Made by a program: the position numbers and the translations under genes. From NCBI GenBank assembly GCA_023251285.1, contig JAHEZB010000176.1, forward strand, positions 1 to 5,790: a DNA stretch of 5,790 nucleotides. The letters run 5' to 3'. Positions within the stretch are counted from its first letter, which is position 1. Every line of letters starts with the position of its first letter. The notes under the pieces were generated by a model that searched no databases, was not told the DNA's origin, and was given only the letters and a program-made list of their open reading frames with translations. This document shows positions 1-5,543 of the stretch, piece by piece. Source of the DNA: Chitinophagaceae bacterium. Its GTDB lineage: Bacteria; Bacteroidota; Bacteroidia; Chitinophagales; Chitinophagaceae.

Positions 1-1140
1 GCCGCAACGTATGTTGCCGAACATTCAAAGAAAGGTACGCGAGGATTTTGGACTTCGTGGATACAAACCTCCGCATCAATCGGTATGCTTATTTCTCTTG
101 CTGTCATCTTTATTACCAGGAACTCCATGAGTCCTGAGAGTTTTGATTCGTGGGGATGGAGAATTCCTTTTTGGGCTTCTATCTTCATGATTTACATCTC
201 TTATGTTATCCGCAGAAGAATGAGTGAATCGCCGGCATTTGCGAAAGCAAAAAGTGAAGGCAGTACTTCGAAAAATCCTCTAAAAGAAAGCTTCGGTAAC
301 CGTTACAATCTCAAGTTCGTATTGCTTGCATTATTCGGTCCGGTTATAGCTCAAGGTGTTGTTTGGTACACCGGCCATTTTTATGCTATGAATTTTATGG
401 AAAATACGATGGTAGTGGATTCAGGACAGGTCATTACCATCATGGTGGTAGCGCTGCTGTTGGGATCTCCTTTTTATACACTGTTTGGCTGGTTAAGCGA
501 TAAGATAGGAAGGAAATTGGTGCTGATGGCCGGAATGCTGCTTGCCATTGTTTTCTTCAGGCCTATTTATAGAAGCATGTACCAAACGGTTGACCTGACT
601 AAGAAAACGGAATTGACTTCAAAGGCGATCTCCACTTCTGAATTACATCAAACAGAGTCTGCTCTTGACTCGATATACACAACCGAAAAATTTTATGATG
701 ACGGCACTATCTTAAAAGAGGTTACCACGTTACATTTAGGCCACCCACGAGTTTCGAAACCTGAAGAAGATAAAAAGAATGTTTCCATCACGAGGTCTAT
801 TACCGTACCATCATCTACCAAATGGAAACTTATTTTTATGGTGTTTATTCAGATTGTGTTTGGTACCCTAACTTATAGTCCTCTTGCGGCGTTTTTGGTA
901 GAATTGTTCCCTGTGAGAATTCGTTATACTTCTTTCTCTGTTCCCTATAATGTTGGCATCGGCATTATGGGGGGACTGCTACCAGCGGTTTCAGTTTTTC
1001 TGGTGACTAATGCTAAGAGGATGGGCGACACAGCATTTTACCTACAGGGGCTGTGGTATCCCATTGTGCTTGCTGCTATAAGTTTGCTTATAACGATGGT
1101 CTATATCACTAAGAAAATGACGGCTCTGCATACAGATTAA
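1..1140 (+). CDS. MFS transporter, metabolite:H+ symporter (MHS) type, 5'-truncated by window edge
   Basis: The reading frame is open from base 1, so the gene starts upstream; 379 codons are visible, ending at TAA 1138-1140. An inner-membrane secondary transporter is expected, probably driven by protons and carrying a small organic solute. Visible helices correspond to TM5 (around FWTSWIQTSASIGMLI), TM6 (WGWRIPFW, then the cytoplasmic RRRMSESPAF typical of MHS/ProP-like carriers), TM7 and TM8, the MFS loop motif GWLSDKIGRK (nt 487-516), TM9, TM10 with AAFLVELFPVRIRYTSFS, TM11 (VPYNVGIGIMGG) and TM12. Between TM9 and TM10 lies a hydrophilic stretch of about 79 residues (nt 583-819) that is not part of the standard fold and would face the periplasm. 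The missing part should hold TM1-TM4. Substrate cannot be told from the sequence. The small membrane-protein gene at 1199 follows after 58 bp and is probably co-transcribed. The family call is secure; the substrate is unknown. Confidence 0.93.
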   Translation, partial: AATYVAEHSKKGTRGFWTSWIQTSASIGMLISLAVIFITRNSMSPESFDSWGWRIPFWASIFMIYISYVIRRRMSESPAFAKAKSEGSTSKNPLKESFGNRYNLKFVLLALFGPVIAQGVVWYTGHFYAMNFMENTMVVDSGQVITIMVVALLLGSPFYTLFGWLSDKIGRKLVLMAGMLLAIVFFRPIYRSMYQTVDLTKKTELTSKAISTSELHQTESALDSIYTTEKFYDDGTILKEVTTLHLGHPRVSKPEEDKKNVSITRSITVPSSTKWKLIFMVFIQIVFGTLTYSPLAAFLVELFPVRIRYTSFSVPYNVGIGIMGGLLPAVSVFLVTNAKRMGDTAFYLQGLWYPIVLAAISLLITMVYITKKMTALHTD

Positions 1141-1198
1141 AAAGAAATTGCTCATTTAAAATTCAGATCAAAGTCATAAAATTTCAAAAGTTAGAATA

Positions 1199-1444
1199 AT
1201 GAATACAGTAAGAAAGATATTTGGAGTCCTATGGATTTTGTTTGCGATAGCCTGCGCTTATTTCTTAATAACTTTTGGAGTACCGAGATTTACCTCCGGT
1301 ACCCAGGAAGGAATTGTTTTCGGAATCATCATTTTGTTCATTCTGATGCCACTGACCGTTGCAGGATTGGCTCTGTTTGGCTATTACTCTTTAATCGGAG
1401 AATATGATGAAAATAAAATGGCAGACAAACAATCAAAAACGTGA
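1199..1444 (+). CDS. Small two-helix membrane protein downstream of the MFS transporter
   Basis: This 81-residue protein has two hydrophobic segments, about residues 6-27 and 37-64, joined by a short polar loop (PRFTSGTQEG). A charged tail (GEYDENKMADKQSK) follows. The N-terminus MNTVRKIFG is positively charged, so both ends are predicted to be cytoplasmic. No catalytic motif is visible. Tiny membrane proteins of this kind often sit directly behind MFS carriers in Bacteroidota; I recall a family labelled DUF6814 with this look but cannot confirm the assignment. The 58-bp gap after the transporter, same strand, and lack of a terminator in between suggest one transcript. A helper or modulator of the transporter is an inference from position only. 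The start ATG is preceded by an AT-rich leader (TTAGAATA) without a Shine-Dalgarno sequence, which is usual for Bacteroidota. Confidence 0.82.
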   Translation: MNTVRKIFGVLWILFAIACAYFLITFGVPRFTSGTQEGIVFGIIILFILMPLTVAGLALFGYYSLIGEYDENKMADKQSKT

Positions 1445-1729
1445 AATAAAAAATAATTAACCTGGTACGGCTAAAGACCGATAAAAACTTCAACATTGAA
1501 AAATGCTTCGATAGTTATCAATAAATATAAGCAGCATCGGGCGTCATATCAAAGTAAAGTTTTTTGTTTGCCGGTAAAATGGGGTCACGTTATTATGAAT
1601 GATATTTATTCCACACGAAATAGATTGCCATTTGGTTTATTAAATATAGCGTCACAAGTTCTGCTCCTGTGAAAGTGCTCAGCTTTGCCAGATCTCATTT
1701 TCGCCTTCACATAAATTAAATAAGATAGA
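1445..1729. other. Intergenic gap between small membrane protein and FAD oxidoreductase; no gene seen
   Basis: The 285-bp gap is AT-rich and has no convincing coding frame. The open frame on the opposite strand at its right end is a shadow of the FAD gene. No strong intrinsic terminator is present; the only hairpin noticed is a trivial TTCAA-CA-TTGAA at about 1489-1500 with no T-run. A weak match to the Bacteroidota -7 element (CAGCTTTG, 1680-1687; consensus TAnnTTTG) lies about 43 bp before the FAD gene start but has no good TTTG partner at the right distance. The gap's length suggests the FAD gene may have its own promoter, which I cannot place securely. Confidence 0.4.
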
Positions 1730-3463
1730 ATGAATCGACGAAACTTTGTTGAACTGCTAACATTTGGCAGCGGCATAATAGCATCCGCAGCTTTTCCTGG
1801 TTTCATAACTTCCGCATCGGCGAAAGCAGAACCAATGACTTTGAGTGGAGATGAAAATGAACTGATCGCGGATGTGGTCATTGCGGGTGCTGGTTTGGGT
1901 GGTTATGCCGCTGCGCATGCAGCGTTACGGAATGGGTTAAAAGTGATTCTTACAGAAGAAACGGATTGGATAGGCGGACAGCTTACTCAACAAGGGTTAA
2001 GTTGCCCTGATGAGCATCCATGGATTGAAACCCATGGATCTACACAGCTATATCGTGATTTTCGTACCGCGGTAAGAGCGTATTATATGCGATATTACCC
2101 CTTAACAGAATCTGCCAGAACACGAAAGAATTTGAATCTGGGAGATGGTTCAGTTTCCAGATTGTGCCATGAACCGCGGGTGGCCCTCGCCATCTTATAT
2201 AACATGCTTGCTCCCTATCTTAGCTCAGGTAAGCTGACGCTTCTGTTAGAATGTAAGGTTGTGGAGGCACATGTATCTGGTAACAACATAAGCGCATTAA
2301 AGGCACGCAGCACTAATGATCATAAGAAAGAGGTACAACTTACAGCGCCTTATTTTATAGACGCTACTGAATTAGGAGACTTGCTTCCTTTGACAGGCAC
2401 AGAATATGTCACCGGTGCGGAATCCCGGTCGGAAACGAAAGAACTGCACGCCGCGGAGAAAGCAGATCCGAAAAATAACCAGGCATTCACTTATTGTTTC
2501 GCAATGGATTATGTTCCCGGAGCGAATCATATTATTGATAAGCCTGCCCAATATGATTTTTGGCGAAATTATACTCCTGATCTTACCCCTGCCTGGTCCG
2601 GTAAGTTGCTTGAACTTTCTTATTCAAATCCATCAACATTGCAACGGAAAGCACTGGGTTTTCAGCCTGAAGGAGCTGCTACCGGAAATACGCTTAATCT
2701 TTGGAATTATCGTCGCATCATTAACAAGGATAATTTTAAACCCGGAACCTACCAGGGCGACATTACAATTGTAAACTGGCCTCAGAATGATTATTTCCCG
2801 GGTAACATAATTGATGTTTCAGAAAAGGAATTTAAGAAGCATATAGAAAACTCAAAGCAATTAAGTTTATCTCTTTTTTACTGGCTGCAAACAGACGTGC
2901 CGCGCCCTGATGGCGGTAAAGGATGGCCGGGCCTGCGATTACGCGGAGATATACTTGGCACCCAGGATGGTCTTGCTAAATATCCATACTTTCGGGAGTC
3001 ACGTCGTATCAAAGCGATTTTTACCATCCTGGAAGAACATATTGGAGTAGCCAACCGGGCACTCATAACCGGTAAAGAATCTGGTAATCGTGCCGCTGAT
3101 TTTTATGATAGTGTCGGCACCGGATATTATCATATTGACTTGCATCCAACCAGCGGCGGTAACAATTATATAGATTTTGACTCATTCCCGTTCCAGATTC
3201 CCCTTGGTGCGCTTTTACCAATTCGCATGGAAAATCTATTGCCAGCCAACAAAAACATCGGAACTACCCATATTACCAATGGTTGTTACCGGGAACATCC
3301 GGTAGAGTGGAGTATTGGAGAAGCCGCAGGCTGCCTCGCTGCTTATGCAGTTAAGAATAAAGTAATCCCGCGAGCAATACGGGAAAGATCAGAAATACTG
3401 GGAGATTTTCAACGGTTCATTCGTAACCAGGGAATAGAGACGCAGTGGCCTGAAAAGATGTAA
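1730..3463 (+). CDS. Exported FAD-dependent oxidoreductase (FAD_oxidored / PF12831-like), Tat-type signal
   Basis: The 577-residue protein is complete. An in-frame TAA 9 bp upstream (1721-1723) makes ATG 1730 the first possible start. Residues 1-33 form a signal peptide with an arginine pair (MNRRNF), a hydrophobic stretch and AxA-like cleavage sites (ASA at 29-31, AKA at 31-33). This resembles a Tat signal, which would fit export of a folded flavoprotein. A Rossmann dinucleotide site follows: DVVIAGAGLGG with GAGLGG at 53-58, ending in acidic residues E76/E77 after KVILT. Next is the family-typical WIGGQLTQQG (80-89). The C-terminal part has NKNIGTTHITNGCYREHPVEW and IGEAAGCLAAYAV (about 507-541), the usual FAD-closing region of this family. 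Homologues are common in Bacteroidota and Planctomycetes, often with uncertain labels such as xanthan lyase; the substrate is unknown. The upstream transporter suggests a shared catabolic role, by inference. It converges with the rteC-like gene downstream. Confidence 0.88.
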   Translation: MNRRNFVELLTFGSGIIASAAFPGFITSASAKAEPMTLSGDENELIADVVIAGAGLGGYAAAHAALRNGLKVILTEETDWIGGQLTQQGLSCPDEHPWIETHGSTQLYRDFRTAVRAYYMRYYPLTESARTRKNLNLGDGSVSRLCHEPRVALAILYNMLAPYLSSGKLTLLLECKVVEAHVSGNNISALKARSTNDHKKEVQLTAPYFIDATELGDLLPLTGTEYVTGAESRSETKELHAAEKADPKNNQAFTYCFAMDYVPGANHIIDKPAQYDFWRNYTPDLTPAWSGKLLELSYSNPSTLQRKALGFQPEGAATGNTLNLWNYRRIINKDNFKPGTYQGDITIVNWPQNDYFPGNIIDVSEKEFKKHIENSKQLSLSLFYWLQTDVPRPDGGKGWPGLRLRGDILGTQDGLAKYPYFRESRRIKAIFTILEEHIGVANRALITGKESGNRAADFYDSVGTGYYHIDLHPTSGGNNYIDFDSFPFQIPLGALLPIRMENLLPANKNIGTTHITNGCYREHPVEWSIGEAAGCLAAYAVKNKVIPRAIRERSEILGDFQRFIRNQGIETQWPEKM

Positions 3464-3478
3464 CCGGCTTTGAAGAAT

Positions 3479-3537
3479 AAGGCAAGCGTCCCGACCGGTA
3501 ATCGTTCAGGCCGCTGGAAGGCAAGCGTCCCGACCGG
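3479..3537. repeat. Two direct copies of a 20-bp repeat at the junction of the two gene blocks
   Basis: The sequence AAGGCAAGCGTCCCGACCGG occurs exactly at 3479-3498 and at 3518-3537, with 19 bp between the copies (period 39 bp). Both lie in the 75-bp gap between the convergent FAD and rteC genes, and the second copy ends one base before the rteC stop codon (3539-3541 on the complement). The repeat is GC-rich compared with the surroundings. It could be a dispersed extragenic repeat, or a duplication linked to integration of the neighbouring element. No T-tract or long stem is present, so it does not look like an intrinsic terminator. Confidence 0.8.
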
Positions 3538-3538
3538 G

Positions 3539-4699
3539 CTAGTACTCGTGAATCTTTTTGATCAGGCCATGCAACACATCAATCGCCGCATCTTTGGACC
3601 TCTTTTCAGCGGCATAGCTTTTCTTAATCATGCTGTTGACGCTTAAGGTTTCTGCCTGTTTGGTGCTGATGTATTTCGAGAGATTTTTAAAAACGTCGGT
3701 ATTGTGCCTGTTGGTAATAATGTTGTTATCTTTTGCCGCCCGGCTGATCAAAGTAACAACTTCAACGGGAACAGATAACTGAAGTTTTTCTTCATTTGCT
3801 ACCGGCTGGTTGCCCTTATTTTTAGAAACTTGAGTGGCTTTATCCAGGTAAATCATTTCCTGGGAGATCCATTCAATAATTTGTTCTTTTAGTGACGCTG
3901 ATGATGGCACATAAGCTATGTCGGTTCTTTCTTTCGATTGATTAAACTCTTTTAAAAAAAAGCGAAGCCGGTCTCTTTTATCTTCAATTGTTTCCAGCAT
4001 TTCAATATTGCCGATCATTTTATTAATAATGAACAATGCTACGTCAGAATGATTATAATTCATCAATACCAGGAGCTCTATCAGCGGCTTATCTTCCCAG
4101 CTGCTTCCGGTGTATTTGGCATTACTAAAATTCAAGAGCGCCTTTTCAATCCTCCTGGTATAAAATAAATACCGGCAGGTAATTTGCTTTTGTGATTCAC
4201 TGTTCAAAAGATCGTGTAAAGGCGAAAGAGCCAGCGCCGTAAGCGCTTCGTTGCCACATTCTTTCAGGATATGACGCCGCAGTTTTTGAACCCGTCCTTT
4301 TAGGTTTTCCCGGATTTGCATGAGTGAAATCTCCGGAACTTTTCCGTCAAGATTAAAAAATTTTTCATAGCGGTCATGCATAAAAATAAGTAATTGCTCT
4401 AACTCAGCTGTTATTAGCTGAACTACCTCTTCCGGGTATTTAAAATTTTTTTTAGCACGCAACAATTTGTCCAGCCAAAAGGCAATCAGTGATTGGTATT
4501 GATGTACGAGCAATTCAAAATTTCTTTCATTTTCTATCGGTAAGGATTTCCTGTTTAGAAAAGTTTTTATGTTCGTCGTTTCCTGTATAAACAGGTTTTC
4601 GAACGTATGAAGATCGGGTATGAAAAGTGATCCGGTGTGTGCAGGTGTTTTTGCAAAATGATCAATTAAGTTTTCGAGGCGTTCGTGAGCAAATTCCAT
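3539..4699 (-). CDS. rteC: RteC family regulator of conjugative element excision/transfer
   Basis: This 386-residue protein belongs to the RteC family, known from the Bacteroides conjugative transposon CTnDOT. There RteC is a DNA-binding activator of the excision operon. The diagnostic part is the C-terminal 79 residues (308-386): LSVPVEVVTLISRAAKDNN, then NTDVFKNLSKYIST, then KKSYAAE (359-365) and the final LIKKIHEY. This closely matches the RteC ending as I remember it. The middle also fits Sphingobacteria-type members (CRYLFYTRRIEKAL; LRFFLKEFNQ; EWISQEMIYLDKA). The N-terminal 130 residues are helix-rich and less conserved. There is no signal peptide or membrane helix, so it should be cytoplasmic. 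An in-frame stop lies two codons before ATG 4699, fixing the start, and the C-terminus is the natural family ending, so the gene is intact. It is divergent from the excisionase-like gene at 5173, probably its regulatory target by analogy with CTnDOT. The gene symbol reflects family membership only. Confidence 0.9.
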   Translation of the reverse strand: MEFAHERLENLIDHFAKTPAHTGSLFIPDLHTFENLFIQETTNIKTFLNRKSLPIENERNFELLVHQYQSLIAFWLDKLLRAKKNFKYPEEVVQLITAELEQLLIFMHDRYEKFFNLDGKVPEISLMQIRENLKGRVQKLRRHILKECGNEALTALALSPLHDLLNSESQKQITCRYLFYTRRIEKALLNFSNAKYTGSSWEDKPLIELLVLMNYNHSDVALFIINKMIGNIEMLETIEDKRDRLRFFLKEFNQSKERTDIAYVPSSASLKEQIIEWISQEMIYLDKATQVSKNKGNQPVANEEKLQLSVPVEVVTLISRAAKDNNIITNRHNTDVFKNLSKYISTKQAETLSVNSMIKKSYAAEKRSKDAAIDVLHGLIKKIHEY

Positions 4700-4720
4700 C
4701 TTTTAAATCATAATTAGAAA

Positions 4721-4776
4721 TCAAAAAGATGCCTGGCATTGGCAGTGGACATGCCATTGCTAAAAAATCTTTTTGA
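4721..4776 (-). promoter_or_regulatory. Nested inverted repeat in the rteC leader
   Basis: TCAAAAAGAT (4721-4730) is the exact reverse complement of ATCTTTTTGA (4767-4776). Inside this pair, TGGCAT (4734-4739) and ATGCCA (4751-4756) form a second inverted pair with an 11-base loop. On the rteC transcript this could fold into an interrupted stem ending about 20 bases before the start codon. It could act as a leader hairpin (attenuation or translation control) or as a protein-binding site; the sequence does not decide. Confidence 0.45.
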
Positions 4777-4933
4777 AAGATGAGGAAGTTATTTTTGGTT
4801 TCGTCGGTTTTCTTTCTCCGCATTGAGCGTTTAGGATATTGGCTGCGGAAAACCACTTACTCGAAGATTAAAAAACCGATTGTGTGTGGGGTTAGCGATC
4901 TCATTTGCCGTGTTATTGTGGAAAAACGAAAAA

Positions 4934-4963
4934 CTAAAATAGTATAAAAACTGATAAACCAAA
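4934..4963 (-). promoter_or_regulatory. Candidate Bacteroidota-type promoter for rteC
   Basis: Read on the minus strand, TTTG (4963-4960) is followed after 18 bases by TATTTTAG (4941-4934). This compares with the Bacteroidota consensus TTTG - about 19 bases - TAnnTTTG, with one mismatch in the -7 element. It would start rteC transcription near 4927 and give a leader of about 225 bases that contains the nested inverted repeat. In such AT-rich DNA a chance match is quite possible. Confidence 0.35.
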
Positions 4964-4999
4964 AGAAATAAAAGCAGGACGATAAAAAGTTTTAAAATG

Positions 5000-5021
5000 T
5001 GGTTCGTGAAGACCCGAACCA
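5000..5021. promoter_or_regulatory. Inverted repeat with 7-bp arms, candidate operator
   Basis: TGGTTCG (5000-5006) and CGAACCA (5015-5021) are perfect inverse copies separated by 8 bases. The site is GC-richer than its surroundings and lies about 37 bp upstream of the candidate rteC -33 element. No T-run follows on either strand, so a terminator is unlikely. A binding site for one of the element's regulators is possible. Confidence 0.4.
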
Positions 5022-5092
5022 TGGCGGAGATTGTTCTCTATCAAAAAAAAGAATTTTATTTTTCAAAAGCCCTGTTCATCAATGAATTACAT

Positions 5093-5108
5093 GGGGTGAA
5101 TTCACCCC
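5093..5108. promoter_or_regulatory. Perfect 16-bp palindrome, candidate RteC (or HTH) operator
   Basis: GGGGTGAATTCACCCC reads identically on both strands. It is a GC-flanked symmetric site in an AT-rich region, centred 72 bp before the ATG of the excisionase-like gene. If that gene is transcribed from near 5150 (weak -7-like TTCTTTTG at 5138-5145), the palindrome centre falls at about -50. In CTnDOT, RteC binds an inverted-repeat site upstream of the xis2c promoter, so an activator site is a reasonable inference. Autorepression by the HTH protein is the alternative. Confidence 0.55.
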
Positions 5109-5172
5109 CTTCACTGTTCTGGTATTTCTTTATCCTATTCTTTTGTGCCCTCATCAAATCAAATAAAATTTT

Positions 5173-5442
5173 ATGGCACTACAAGTAATTACCCTGGATG
5201 ACCTTAAAAGTTTCAAAGAAGAAATTCTTGCAGAAGTGCGGGCACTCCTTCAAAAGCATTCGCCTGCACTTTACAAAAAATGGCTCAAATCGGATGAAGT
5301 AAGAAAGCTGCTCAAAGTTTCTGCCGGAACGCTGCAAACACTCCGGAAAAACGGAACGCTCAAATTCAGCAAAGTCGGGGGCATCATTTACTATGACCAG
5401 GAGCATGTGCACGAGTTGTTCGTAAAAGCAGGTGGTAAGTAG
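5173..5442 (+). CDS. Excisionase-like helix-turn-helix protein (HTH_17 / MerR-like DNA-binding domain)
   Basis: This 89-residue protein is typical of the small HTH proteins of Bacteroidota conjugative elements, the class that includes the CTnDOT excision factors Xis2c/Xis2d. Residues 1-30 form a charged helix (LDDLKSFKEEILAEVRALLQK), probably for dimerisation. Residues 34-83 form the winged HTH: KKWLKSDEVRKLLKVSAGTLQTLR is the helix pair, with W35 at the entry; NGTLKFSKVGGIIYY is the wing; and DQEHVHELF is the last helix. It would bind and bend DNA as a recombination directionality factor or act as a small regulator; these roles cannot be separated by sequence. The ATG follows an AT-rich leader (AAATAAAATTTT) without a Shine-Dalgarno sequence. 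The gene is divergent from rteC and closed by a strong intrinsic terminator at 5478-5514. The opposite-strand frame here is a shadow. Confidence 0.87.
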   Translation: MALQVITLDDLKSFKEEILAEVRALLQKHSPALYKKWLKSDEVRKLLKVSAGTLQTLRKNGTLKFSKVGGIIYYDQEHVHELFVKAGGK

Positions 5443-5477
5443 GCCATTGCTAATCACAAGATTTTGAAAAACCACCC

Positions 5478-5514
5478 GATAGAGCCGCCCGCCGTATCCC
5501 GGCTCTATCTTTTT
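5478..5514 (+). terminator. Intrinsic terminator of the excisionase-like gene
   Basis: GATAGAGCCG (5478-5487) and CGGCTCTATC (5500-5509) form a perfect 10-bp stem with a 12-base loop. A run of five T (5510-5514) follows at once. It lies 35 bp after the stop codon of the HTH gene and would separate its transcript from the next gene, which begins 30 bp further on. Confidence 0.88.
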
Positions 5515-5543
5515 AACATTCAATTATTTATTTAAAATTAAAA

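Larger units (their letters stand above)
4700..5172. promoter_or_regulatory. AT-rich divergent control region between rteC and the excisionase-like gene
   Basis: This 473-bp stretch has no convincing gene. Open frames of 63-64 codons exist on both strands but have poor composition and no recognisable motif. It holds, in order, a nested inverted repeat in the rteC leader (4721-4776), a candidate minus-strand rteC promoter (4934-4963), a 7-bp-arm inverted repeat (5000-5021), a perfect 16-bp palindrome (5093-5108) and a weak plus-strand -7-like element (TTCTTTTG, 5138-5145). Such density of symmetric sites between divergent mobile-element regulators suggests a shared switch region. Confidence 0.6.

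Noticed and set aside
1606..1881. Minus-strand open frame of 91 codons
   Set aside because: It overlaps the signal-peptide region of the well-supported FAD gene, has no recognisable features and looks like a shadow frame.
2406..2774. Plus-strand open frame of 122 codons inside the FAD gene
   Set aside because: It is entirely inside the FAD coding sequence in another frame; the protein has no family resemblance.
2878..3066. Minus-strand open frame of 62 codons inside the FAD gene
   Set aside because: Antisense shadow of a conserved coding region.
3479..3537. Possible mini CRISPR array (two repeats with one spacer)
   Set aside because: Only two 20-bp repeats with a 19-bp spacer; repeat and spacer are too short, and no cas genes are present.
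4772..4797. Plus-strand TTTG ... TATTTTTG promoter-like pair
   Set aside because: The -7 element is a perfect match, but the spacing is only 14 bases and no plus-strand gene begins within 370 bp.
4831..5022. Minus-strand 63-codon frame with a very hydrophobic N-terminal half
   Set aside because: The hydrophobicity follows from T-rich codons in AT-rich non-coding DNA; the frame overlaps the proposed rteC promoter and has no recognisable motif.
4997..5188. Plus-strand 63-codon frame ending inside the HTH gene start
   Set aside because: It runs across both inverted repeats and the palindrome, is low-complexity (Phe/Lys rich), and overlaps the true HTH start in a different frame.
5179..5523. 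Minus-strand 114-codon frame opposite the HTH gene
   Set aside because: Antisense of a recognised HTH protein and its terminator; the frame crosses the hairpin and shows no family features.
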